NCBI GenBank assembly: GCA_024653325.1
Contig: JANLFX010000007.1
Span: forward strand, 1 to 36,525
Length of the DNA: 36,525 nt
Source: Anaerolineae bacterium
GTDB taxonomy: Bacteria > Chloroflexota > Anaerolineae > JACIWR01
Direction: 5' to 3'
The stretch's first letter is position 1; each line of letters starts with the position of its first letter. Below, one piece after another: positions 20,558-28,112 of the stretch. Under the pieces are notes generated by a model. The model made no database searches and was not told the origin of the DNA. It saw nothing but the letters and a program-made list of their open reading frames with translations. A program made the position numbers and the translations under genes.

Positions 20558-22045
20558 ATGGCTAACAAAAAATACGATGTTATCATTATCGGCGCCGGCG
20601 TGGTAGGGTGCATGGTGGCCCGCTTCCTGTCTCGCTACAAGCTGGACATTCTGCTCATTGATAAGGAAGCGGACGTGGGCATGGGAGCCTCCTCGGCTAA
20701 TACGGCCATCGTTCACGCCGGTTACGACCCCGTGCCAGGCAGCTTGAAAGCGATCATGAATGTGGCCGGCAATAGGATGTGGGACACGCTGGCCGGTGAG
20801 TTAAACTTTCCTTTTGAGAGACGAGGTGACTACGTAGTAGCTATTGGTGATGAAGAATTGCCCCTGCTGAATAACTTGTGGGAGCGAGGGGTCAAGAACG
20901 GTGTGCCAGGGATGATGATGCTTTCCGGCGATGAGGTTCGTCGCCGCGAACCCAACATCAACCCCAAAGTTAGCGGTGCGCTATGGGCCTCCACCGGGGG
21001 TATCTGTGATCCTTTTGCCGTGGTCATCGCCGCTGCCGAGAACGCCGTGCAAAACGGCGTCACTTTGATGCTGGAAACCGCCTTCGAGGACTTCGTGATG
21101 GAAGGCAATCGCATCGTGGGAGTGAAGACGAATCGCGGCACTTTTGGTTGCCGCTGGGCCATCAATAGCGCCGGTCTGTATTCCGACGTGGTGATGCACA
21201 AGGCCGGTCAGTATCCGGAGTTCAAGATCACCCCACGCAAGGGTGAGTACTACGTCTTCGACCGCGCGGAAATCACTATCAACAACGTGTTGTTCCCGGT
21301 GCCTACCCCCGTAACTAAAGGTATCCTGGTGACTACCACCATCCACGGCAACACTATCATCGGACCCAACGCTCAGGACATCCAGGATAAGGAAGACCGT
21401 TCGGTGACCAGGGAGGGGTTGGCGGAGGTGTGGAGAGATGCGACCAAGCTGGTGCCCAAGCTGGACTTGCGACATGTGATCGCCGTCTTCGCCGGACTGC
21501 GTCCTGGCGGGAACGCACCCTGCAAGACCCCTGGGGTGAATTATGGTCACGATTACATTATCGAGATACCGGAAGGCGTGCAAGGCTTTGTCAACCTGGG
21601 CGGCATCGAGTCTCCCGGCCTGACCTCTGCGCCAGCCATCGCCCAGCGAGTGATAGAGATGCTCAAGGACGCCGGGGAGAAGCTGGAGGAAAAGCGGGAC
21701 TGGGATCCTATCCGACCGGCGCGGCCTCGTTTCCGCGACCTGTCGCCGGAGGAGCAGAAGATACTGATCCGCAACGACCCGCGCTATGGGCGTATCGTCT
21801 GTCGTTGTGAGACCGTCACTGAAGGGGAGATCGTGGCCGAAATCCATGCCCCGATCCCGGCTCGCACTTACGATGCCATCAAACGCCGCACCTGGTTGGG
21901 CACCGGACGATGCCAGGGCGGTTTCGATACCCCGCGCGTGGTGGAGATCCTGGCTCGTGAACTGGGCATCTCCCCGCTGGAGGTGACCAAGAAGGGGCCC
22001 GGCTCGCAGTTCCTCGTCCGGCCCACTAAGGACGTGGAGGGGTAG
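20558..22045 (+). CDS. glpA: GlpA-like FAD-dependent glycerol-3-phosphate dehydrogenase with atypical BFD domain
   Basis: A 495-residue FAD-dependent oxidoreductase. The N-terminal dinucleotide motif is IIGAGVVGCMVAR (10-22), followed by the DAO fold. A C-terminal BFD-type [2Fe-2S] domain is marked by C415-R-C417-E and GRCQGGFD. The fourth cysteine ligand expected in that last motif is Asp457. It should oxidise glycerol 3-phosphate to DHAP and pass electrons on through the next gene product. ATG 20558 has AGAAGGGG upstream. With the next two genes it forms a GlpA/GlpB-like/DUF1667 set in which DUF1667 appears to replace classical GlpC. A close relative acting on another hydroxy acid is the main alternative. 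Confidence 0.88.
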   Translation: MANKKYDVIIIGAGVVGCMVARFLSRYKLDILLIDKEADVGMGASSANTAIVHAGYDPVPGSLKAIMNVAGNRMWDTLAGELNFPFERRGDYVVAIGDEELPLLNNLWERGVKNGVPGMMMLSGDEVRRREPNINPKVSGALWASTGGICDPFAVVIAAAENAVQNGVTLMLETAFEDFVMEGNRIVGVKTNRGTFGCRWAINSAGLYSDVVMHKAGQYPEFKITPRKGEYYVFDRAEITINNVLFPVPTPVTKGILVTTTIHGNTIIGPNAQDIQDKEDRSVTREGLAEVWRDATKLVPKLDLRHVIAVFAGLRPGGNAPCKTPGVNYGHDYIIEIPEGVQGFVNLGGIESPGLTSAPAIAQRVIEMLKDAGEKLEEKRDWDPIRPARPRFRDLSPEEQKILIRNDPRYGRIVCRCETVTEGEIVAEIHAPIPARTYDAIKRRTWLGTGRCQGGFDTPRVVEILARELGISPLEVTKKGPGSQFLVRPTKDVEG

Positions 22046-22047
22046 AG

Positions 22048-23322
22048 ATGTTAAAGCAGAAATACGACGTGATAGTCATCGGCAGTGGTCCGGCGGGCCT
22101 GGCGGCGGCCATCGAAGCCAAAAAGACAGGCGCCGAGGACGTGTTGATCATCGAACGCGCAAAAGAATTGGGCGGCATCCTGCAGCAGTGTATCCACAAT
22201 GGATTCGGTGTGGAAATCCTCAAACAGGACCTGCCCGGCCCTGCTTATGCTCAACGGTTCATAGATGAGGCTGAGCAACTGGGAGTGGAAGTTCTGCTCG
22301 ACGCCATGGTGCTGGACATCTCTCCCGCCCGGCATATCTACGCCATCAGCAAGTGGTCGGGGTTCGCGGAACTGGACGCGCGGGCCATCGTGTTGTCCAT
22401 GGGCTGTCGTGAGCGTACCCGGGCTCAAATCCGCATCCCTGGCACCCGACCGGCGGGCGTTTACACCGCCGGCACCGCCCAGCGTTTCGTGAACATCGAG
22501 GGGTTCATGCCCGGCAAGCGTTTCGTCATCCTGGGTTCCGGCGACATCGGCATGATTATGGCCCGGCGCCTGACCTTCGAGGGGGCCAAGGTGGAGCGGG
22601 TGCTGGAGATTATGCCCTTCCTCACCGGCCTGATCCGTAACTACGTGCAGTGCCTGTTGGATTTCAATATCCCCCTGCAGTTGCGGCATACCGTCAGCCG
22701 CATCATCGGCAACAGCCGCGTGGAGGCGGTGGAGGCAGTGCAGGTAGATGACAAGTGGCAGCCTATCCCCGGCACCGAGGAAATCATCCCCTGCGACACC
22801 TTGCTCCTTTCCGTGGGCTTGATCCCGGAGAACGAGCTTTCCCGCAAGGCGGGGGTAGCGCTGGATCCGGTGACCGGTGGGCCTTATGTGGATGAAGGGA
22901 TGCAGACCAGTGTGCCGGGTATCTTCGCCGCCGGCAATGTGGTGCACGTCTACGACCTGGTGGACTGGGTGACGGAGGCCGGGTTCCGGGCCGGACGCAG
23001 TGCCGCCAAGTTCGCCCTGGCCGAGCGCAAGCGAGCCGCCCGCCAGGTCAAGCTCCAGCCAGGGGATAACATCCGTTACATCGTCCCCCACGTGATGGAC
23101 AAGGAGAGCCTGGCCGAGGCGGATCAGCGGCTGCAGATGCGCGTCATCCAGCCCATTGAGGACAAAGTGTGGGTGGAGGTCCTGGACGGCGACAACCTGG
23201 TGACCCGTAAATCACAGCGTTACGTGCGGCCCGGGGAAATGGTCACCGTGGACATTCCGCAGAAGGCTTACGACGCCGTGCAGAAGGCCGATACCCTCAC
23301 CGTGCGCGTGGTCAGGCGCTAG
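22048..23322 (+). CDS. FAD/NAD(P)-dependent pyridine nucleotide-disulfide oxidoreductase family protein (GlpB-like partner)
   Basis: A 424-residue flavoprotein beginning two bases after the glpA-like stop codon with GGAGGGG overlapping the gene end. Two dinucleotide-binding motifs are seen: IGSGPAGLAAA (11-21) for FAD and ILGSGDIGMIMAR (about 167-179) for NAD(P). A GGILQQCIHNGFG segment follows the first motif, and SMGCRERTR lies near residue 113. The final 70 residues form a small beta domain. The family always travels with a GlpA-like protein and DUF1667 and probably carries electrons from glycerol 3-phosphate oxidation to NAD or another acceptor. Confidence 0.88.
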   Translation: MLKQKYDVIVIGSGPAGLAAAIEAKKTGAEDVLIIERAKELGGILQQCIHNGFGVEILKQDLPGPAYAQRFIDEAEQLGVEVLLDAMVLDISPARHIYAISKWSGFAELDARAIVLSMGCRERTRAQIRIPGTRPAGVYTAGTAQRFVNIEGFMPGKRFVILGSGDIGMIMARRLTFEGAKVERVLEIMPFLTGLIRNYVQCLLDFNIPLQLRHTVSRIIGNSRVEAVEAVQVDDKWQPIPGTEEIIPCDTLLLSVGLIPENELSRKAGVALDPVTGGPYVDEGMQTSVPGIFAAGNVVHVYDLVDWVTEAGFRAGRSAAKFALAERKRAARQVKLQPGDNIRYIVPHVMDKESLAEADQRLQMRVIQPIEDKVWVEVLDGDNLVTRKSQRYVRPGEMVTVDIPQKAYDAVQKADTLTVRVVRR

Positions 23323-23349
23323 GGAATGGTTGTCGAAGGAGAGTGAACG

Positions 23350-23724
23350 ATGGCTGAAGAGCTCACAAAACTGATCTGCATCACTTGTCCTGTGGGTTGT
23401 ACCCTGGAAGTGACCCATGAGGGGAAGACTTTGATCAAAGTGGAAGGCAATCAGTGCAAAAAAGGGGTGGATTACGCTGAAGGTGAGTTGACCGATCCGC
23501 GGCGGATGGTGACCAGTACGGTGAAAGTGCGTGGCGGGGTGTTCCCGCTGGTACCTGTGTACACCGCTGCTCCCATCCCCAAACCCTTGATCTTCGACCT
23601 GCTGGCTGAACTGCGCAAGGTAGAGCTCCAGGCTCCGGTGAAGGTAGGACAGGTGGTTTTGAAGAACGCTCTCGGTACCGGGGTGGACATTCTGGCCAGC
23701 CGCAATCTGCCGGCGGGCGATTAA
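23350..23724 (+). CDS. DUF1667 family protein
   Basis: A 124-residue protein with ICITCPVGCTLEV (9-21) and GNQCKKGVDYA (36-46), giving C-x2-C-x4-C-type cysteines that likely bind an iron-sulfur cluster or metal. The MVTSTVKVRGG segment is also characteristic. The function is unproven, but the gene is a constant partner of the two preceding flavoproteins. GAAGGAGAG precedes ATG 23350. It would form a three-subunit complex with them in the cytoplasm or at the membrane surface. Confidence 0.92.
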   Translation: MAEELTKLICITCPVGCTLEVTHEGKTLIKVEGNQCKKGVDYAEGELTDPRRMVTSTVKVRGGVFPLVPVYTAAPIPKPLIFDLLAELRKVELQAPVKVGQVVLKNALGTGVDILASRNLPAGD

Positions 23725-23733
23725 CCGGAAAAC

Positions 23734-23761
23734 GTAGGGGCGCAGCACATTGCGCCCCTAC
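23734..23761. repeat. GTAG/CTAC palindrome (REP-like), core GGGCGCA
   Basis: GTAGGGGCGCA (23734-23744) and TGCGCCCCTAC (23751-23761), a perfect 11-bp inverted repeat with a 6-nt loop (12 bp if the flanking C/G pair is counted), fills the gap between the DUF1667 gene and the next small gene. Confidence 0.72.
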
Positions 23762-23778
23762 GGGAACAGGATTGACTG

Positions 23779-24072
23779 ATGACGAAAGCCAAGAGGCGGG
23801 ATAAGAAACGTAAAGAGCAAGAATCACCGCCAGATCAGAGGCAACCGACTGTGGCCCAGCCTCAGGCAGAACGGCCCCGCAAGTTTACCTGGATTCCCTT
23901 GTGGGGCTGGGTTCTAATATTTCTCGTGCCTTTGCTTATCAGCGAGTATATGTTCTACGTGGTGGGGCGCACCGCGAGCATGATCATATTCCCGGTGGCC
24001 TGGATCGGATTTTGGATCGCGTTGATGCAACGATCGGGGTGGCCGATTCTCAAAAAACGCAAGGATGGGTAA
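23779..24072 (+). CDS. Small membrane protein, unknown
   Basis: A 97-residue protein with a very basic, hydrophilic first third (MTKAKRRDKKRKEQE, then a Gln/Pro-rich stretch), followed by two likely membrane helices at about residues 38-58 and 62-82 and a basic tail (KKRKDG). The charges put both ends inside the cell, forming a hairpin. The ribosome binding site is weak (GGAACAGG). No family is recognised. It lies within the glycerol/DHA region in the same direction, close to the next small gene. Confidence 0.65.
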   Translation: MTKAKRRDKKRKEQESPPDQRQPTVAQPQAERPRKFTWIPLWGWVLIFLVPLLISEYMFYVVGRTASMIIFPVAWIGFWIALMQRSGWPILKKRKDG

Positions 24073-24096
24073 CTGCGCGAGGAATGGAGAAGTTTC

Positions 24097-24279
24097 GTGA
24101 ACGAACTGCCGGGTCAGGTTCAAAAGGTTGAAGAAGAGCCGACTCCGCAGGAGGCTATGCCTGAGTCAGAATCTGGTGAGGAGCAGAAAAAGCGCAAAAT
24201 GCCCTCGCCCCTGGAGATGCTGTTCCGCGAGGCCGAGGTCATTGCCCAAAACCTGAAGGAAAGCGGTACTCGCCGCTGA
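24097..24279 (+). CDS. Small hydrophilic protein, unknown
   Basis: A 60-residue frame starting at GTG 24097 with ATGGAG a few bases upstream. Its first half is Glu/Pro/Gln-rich and probably disordered. The second half (PSPLEMLFREAEVIAQNLKES) would form an amphipathic helix. No homolog is recognised. It lies between two genes of the same strand with short gaps, which supports a real gene, but a spurious frame cannot be excluded. Confidence 0.45.
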   Translation: MNELPGQVQKVEEEPTPQEAMPESESGEEQKKRKMPSPLEMLFREAEVIAQNLKESGTRR

Positions 24280-24332
24280 CACAATTGTGCCTGGCCTTGG
24301 GCGTGGCGGGATCGCGAGGTGGGAGAGTGGAT

Positions 24333-25079
24333 GTGGAGGAGGTGATCCGTCGCCTGACGGCCGGCACCGAGAGGAACCGGGTTCAGTTTCGAGAAGGCTT
24401 TACCGATTTCGCCGCTCGACATGGCCTGTCCGATTGGGAGGGCTGGTTCAGTCCATACGACGACGAGACCTACTCCCAGGTTCTGCAGGACATCGGTCCA
24501 GACGATGTGGTTCTGGATCTGGGCGCGGGTGACCTGCGGTTGGCGCTGATGATGGCCGGGCGAGTGCGCCGTGTGTACGCCGTGGAGGTCAACCCCGTTG
24601 TGGTGGGAACGGCGCTCGGCATCATTGGTTTTGATTTGCCGCGTAATTTGCATGTCGTCTGTGCCAATGCCCTGGACGTGGCTATCCCGCCTGGGGTGAC
24701 TGTTGCCGTGCTGCTCATGCGCCACTGCCAGCACTTTGGCGAGTATTTCGAGCGGCTGCGGGCGGCAGGCTGCCGGCGACTGATCACCAACGCCCGCTGG
24801 AAGAGTGGGGTGGAGGTCATTGATCTGACGAAACCACGCCTGCCTTTTGCGGCCGTGCGGGAAGGCTGGTATGCCTGCCGGTGTGGGGCGGTGGGTTACG
24901 TAGGGCAGGGAGAGAATGCTGAATCTCAGGCCGTGGAAGTGGACGATTGCCCGGCCTGTCGAAAATGGAGAGGGGAAAATGAGGCTTCAAGGGAAACGAA
25001 TTGCCGCTTTGGTTGGCCCGGCATACGAGGACCTGGAGTTCTGGGTGCCGGTGATGCGCATGCAGGAGGAGGGTGCTGA
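24333..25079 (+). CDS. SAM-dependent methyltransferase-like protein with C-terminal zinc ribbon
   Basis: A 248-residue protein. AdoMet motif I is VVLDLGAGDLRLALMMA (about 57-73), followed by an acidic residue at the end of strand 2 (VYAVEVNP). Later cysteines CRCG and CPAC are spaced like a small zinc ribbon. GTG 24333 is favoured because GGGAG lies about eight bases upstream; GTG 24327 and 24342 are alternatives. The last 34 codons overlap the start of the DJ-1-like gene by 101 bases in another frame, an unusually long overlap. The substrate is unknown. Confidence 0.75.
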   Translation: MEEVIRRLTAGTERNRVQFREGFTDFAARHGLSDWEGWFSPYDDETYSQVLQDIGPDDVVLDLGAGDLRLALMMAGRVRRVYAVEVNPVVVGTALGIIGFDLPRNLHVVCANALDVAIPPGVTVAVLLMRHCQHFGEYFERLRAAGCRRLITNARWKSGVEVIDLTKPRLPFAAVREGWYACRCGAVGYVGQGENAESQAVEVDDCPACRKWRGENEASRETNCRFGWPGIRGPGVLGAGDAHAGGGC

Positions 25080-25509
25080 GGTCACTGTGGTGGGCCTCAA
25101 GGCGGGGGAGACTTACATGAGCAAGTCTGGCGGCCTGCCGGCCACAGCGGACGTGGCTGCCGATGACGTGAGTCCCGACGATTTCGATGCGGTGCTTGTC
25201 CCCGGCGGATGGGCGCCGGATAAATTGCGTCGCTACGAGGGAGTCACGTCCCTGGTGCGCGGTATGTACGAGCAGGGCAAGGTCGTGGGTTCCATCTGCC
25301 ACGCCGGGTTGGTGCTCATCTCGGCGGGGATTGTGCGCGGGATGAAGGCCACCGGGTCGTTGGGCATCAAGGATGACCTGGTCAATGCGGGGGCGGTATG
25401 GGTGGATGAACCGGCCTTTCGTCAGGGCAACGTGGTCTGGGGGCGGGTGGTGCCTGATATTCCAGCATATTGCCGCGAGCTGATGGCTGCCCTCACTTCT
25501 ACTGCCTGA
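24979..25509 (+). CDS. DJ-1/PfpI family protein
   Basis: A 176-residue single-domain protein of the glutamine-amidotransferase-like DJ-1/PfpI superfamily. The nucleophile elbow has C107-H108 (GSICHAGLVLIS), and the partner acidic residue is Glu17 or Glu20 (AYEDLEF). The VLVPGGWAPDKLR and GRVVPDIPAYCREL segments are typical of the PfpI branch. Likely activities are deglycase-, hydratase- or chaperone-like; the exact role cannot be read. Next to dihydroxyacetone and methylglyoxal-generating metabolism, a role in reactive-carbonyl detoxification is a reasonable inference. ATG 24979 follows GAGAGGGG. It ends 41 bases before dhaM. Confidence 0.9.
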   Translation: MRLQGKRIAALVGPAYEDLEFWVPVMRMQEEGAEVTVVGLKAGETYMSKSGGLPATADVAADDVSPDDFDAVLVPGGWAPDKLRRYEGVTSLVRGMYEQGKVVGSICHAGLVLISAGIVRGMKATGSLGIKDDLVNAGAVWVDEPAFRQGNVVWGRVVPDIPAYCRELMAALTSTA

Positions 25510-25550
25510 TCCGATTACGTATTGCGTGTTCTGTAGCAAGGGAGGTCAGA

Positions 25551-28073
25551 TTGGTCGGTATCGTCGTCGTAGCACACAGCCAGGAACTGGCGCAGGGCGT
25601 CTGCGCGCTGGCCAGCCAGATGAGCGCACGGGCCGATCTGCCCATTGCGGCTGCCGGTGGCCTGGAAGATGGCAGCCTGGGCACCAGCTTCGATAGAATC
25701 CAACAAGCGGTGGACGCCGTGTACAGCGATGACGGCGTCCTTGTTTTAATGGACCTGGGTAGCGCGGTGATGACCACCCAGATGTTGCTGGAGATGCTGT
25801 CCCCAGAACGGCGGGAGCGCATTCGTTTGAGCAACGCCCCTTTGGTAGAGGGAGCTATCGCTGCGGCCGTGGCCGCCTCCCTGGGCGACGATCTGGACAA
25901 GGTTCAACACGCCGCCGAGACCGCTATGGAGCTCCCCAAAATTCCTCAGGAAGCACCCCTTGCCCCTCCAATGGAAGCTGCACCTGCGCCAGCCGGCCCC
26001 TCGCGCAGCGTCGAACTGATTGTCCCTAACCCGGTGGGACTGCACGCCCGCCCTGCGGCCCTCTTCGTGCAGACCGCCGTCCAATTCAAATCGAAAATCA
26101 CCGTGCAGAACGTGTCTCAGAACCGGCAGCCGGTGGACGCCAAGAGCATGATGCAGGTGGCCAGCCAGGGCACTGCCCGCCAGGGTGAGCGCATTCGCAT
26201 CGTGGCTCAGGGCGATGACGCTGATGAGGCTATCGCCGCCCTGCGCGCATTGGTGGAGGCCGGTTTCGGCGAGATGGAAGGGGTGACGGCGCCACCCCGT
26301 CTCGCGCCGCCGCCGGTTCTGACGTTGACCGTTCCATCTGGCCCGCCTCCTTCCCGTGTGCAGGGGATCGGTGCATCGGAGGGATATGCTATCGCTCCGG
26401 CTTTTGTTTATCGGCGACCCGACCTGCGCGTGGAACAACGTCCGGTGGACGATCCTCAAGCCGAGATAAACCGCTTTCGGCAGGCGCTGGATGTCGCCAG
26501 CCAGCAGCTTGATGAAATACAGCAGCGAGTGTCCGCGGCTGCCGATGAGCAGACCGGGCGCATTTTCGAATTTCACCGCATGATGCTGGAGGACGCGGAA
26601 TTGCTCCGCGCCGTAGAGGGCAAGATTGCCGCCGAGCGCTGCAATGCCGAGTTTGCCGTCAGCGAGATCATAAGCCAATGGGTGAACCGTTTCGAGGGTC
26701 TGGGTGACGAATTGATGCGCGCCCGGGCCGCCGATGTGCGCGATGTGGGCCATCGGCTGCTGGCTATTCTCATGGGCGTCGAACAGCCCCAGCTCAGCCG
26801 GTTGCCAGAACCGGTTATCGTCGTAGCTGATGATTTAGTCCCTTCCGAGACGGCTCTCCTGGACCGGGAGCGGGTGCGCGGGTTGTGCACCGCGTTGGGC
26901 GGTTCCACCTCGCACACGGCGATATTGGCCCGCATGTGGGGCATCCCGGCGGTGGTCGGCCTGGGAGGGGCGATACTGACCGTGTCCTCGGGGATCACGC
27001 TGGCCTTGGATGGGGAAACCGGTGTGGTGGAGATAGACCCTTCCCCAGAGACGGTGAATGCCTATCGCACGCGCCAGGAGCGGTTGGCTACTGTGCAGGC
27101 TGTGGCCATGGAAAGAACCGAGGAACCGGCTGTTACCCGGGACGGGCGGCAGGTGGAGGTGGTGGCCAATATCGGGGACGTGGATTCAGCGCAAGAGGCC
27201 ATCAAGTACGGGGCGGAAGGGGTCGGATTGTTGCGCACTGAGTTCCTGTACCTGGAACGGACGACCCTGCCCGACGAGGAAGAACAGTTTGCTGCTTATC
27301 GGGCTATCGCTGAGGTGATGGGCCAGCGCCCGCTCATTGTGCGCACCCTGGATGTTGGCGGGGACAAACAGTTGCCATACCTGGACATCGGCCCGGAGTT
27401 GAACCCTTTTTTGGGCGTGCGGGCCATTCGCCTTTGCCTGGAAAGGCCGGATATTTTCCAACCCCAATTGCGGGCCATTTTGCGCGCTGGCGTGGGGCAC
27501 AACGTGAAAATCATGTTCCCCATGGTGGCCACTCGTGAGGAGATACTGCGTGCCCGAGAGGCTCTTGATCAGGCGCGGCGTAGCCTGGAAGCGGATGGCG
27601 TTCCGTTTGCCGATCAGGTGGAAGTGGGAATCATGGTCGAGACCCCGGCGGCGGCCATCGCTGCCGACATTCTCGCCCCAGAGGTGGATTTTTTCAGCAT
27701 TGGCTCGAACGATCTGACCCAGTATACCCTGGCCGTTGACCGGGGCAACGAGCGGGTGGGTTACCTCTACCATGCGCTGGACCCGGCGGTTCTGCGGTTG
27801 ATCCGCACCGTGATCGAGGCCGGGCACGCGGCGGGCAAGTGGGTAGGGGTATGCGGCGAGATGGCCGGTCAACGCATGGCGATTCCCATCCTGTTGGGTC
27901 TGGGGCTGGACGAGTTCAGCATGAATCCCCGCGCCATTCCCCTCGCCAAGCATTTGATCCGCCAGCTAGAGTATCGCCAGGCCCAAGCGCTGGCGCAGGA
28001 GGTGCTGGCCCTCAGAGATGTGGCCGAGGTCGAGGCGCGAATCTCGCAGTTTCTGAGTGATTTAGAAGCATAG
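25551..28073 (+). CDS. dhaM: DhaM-HPr-enzyme I fusion (complete PTS phosphorelay for DHA kinase)
   Basis: An 840-residue protein in three parts. An EIIA-Man-like DhaM domain (1-128) has H9 in VVVAHSQE. After an Ala/Pro-rich linker, HPr (152-243) has H165 in NPVGLHARPAA. After a Pro-rich linker, enzyme I (268-840) has H455 in GGSTSHTAILAR and the PEP-site residues RTEFLY and GVCGEMAG (C768). All three phosphohistidines are present, so phosphate can pass from PEP to EI, HPr, DhaM and then DhaL-ADP within one chain. Enzyme I looks full length, unlike the truncated EI part of E. coli DhaM. The start is TTG 25551, preceded by AAGGGAGG; no ATG fits. Confidence 0.95.
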   Translation: MVGIVVVAHSQELAQGVCALASQMSARADLPIAAAGGLEDGSLGTSFDRIQQAVDAVYSDDGVLVLMDLGSAVMTTQMLLEMLSPERRERIRLSNAPLVEGAIAAAVAASLGDDLDKVQHAAETAMELPKIPQEAPLAPPMEAAPAPAGPSRSVELIVPNPVGLHARPAALFVQTAVQFKSKITVQNVSQNRQPVDAKSMMQVASQGTARQGERIRIVAQGDDADEAIAALRALVEAGFGEMEGVTAPPRLAPPPVLTLTVPSGPPPSRVQGIGASEGYAIAPAFVYRRPDLRVEQRPVDDPQAEINRFRQALDVASQQLDEIQQRVSAAADEQTGRIFEFHRMMLEDAELLRAVEGKIAAERCNAEFAVSEIISQWVNRFEGLGDELMRARAADVRDVGHRLLAILMGVEQPQLSRLPEPVIVVADDLVPSETALLDRERVRGLCTALGGSTSHTAILARMWGIPAVVGLGGAILTVSSGITLALDGETGVVEIDPSPETVNAYRTRQERLATVQAVAMERTEEPAVTRDGRQVEVVANIGDVDSAQEAIKYGAEGVGLLRTEFLYLERTTLPDEEEQFAAYRAIAEVMGQRPLIVRTLDVGGDKQLPYLDIGPELNPFLGVRAIRLCLERPDIFQPQLRAILRAGVGHNVKIMFPMVATREEILRAREALDQARRSLEADGVPFADQVEVGIMVETPAAAIAADILAPEVDFFSIGSNDLTQYTLAVDRGNERVGYLYHALDPAVLRLIRTVIEAGHAAGKWVGVCGEMAGQRMAIPILLGLGLDEFSMNPRAIPLAKHLIRQLEYRQAQALAQEVLALRDVAEVEARISQFLSDLEA

Positions 28074-28112
28074 GGTAGGTGCGACGCACTTTACAAGTGC
28101 GTCGCACCTACC
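28074..28112. repeat. Perfect 18-bp GTAG/CTAC palindrome between convergent genes
   Basis: GGTAGGTGCGACGCACTT (28074-28091) and its exact inverse (28095-28112) are separated by TAC. It starts right after the dhaM stop codon, and its last base is the last base of the stop codon of the convergent gene, so it fills the entire intergenic space. It may serve as a bidirectional terminator. A related palindrome is at 31432-31466 and a half copy at 30450-30464. Confidence 0.85.
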
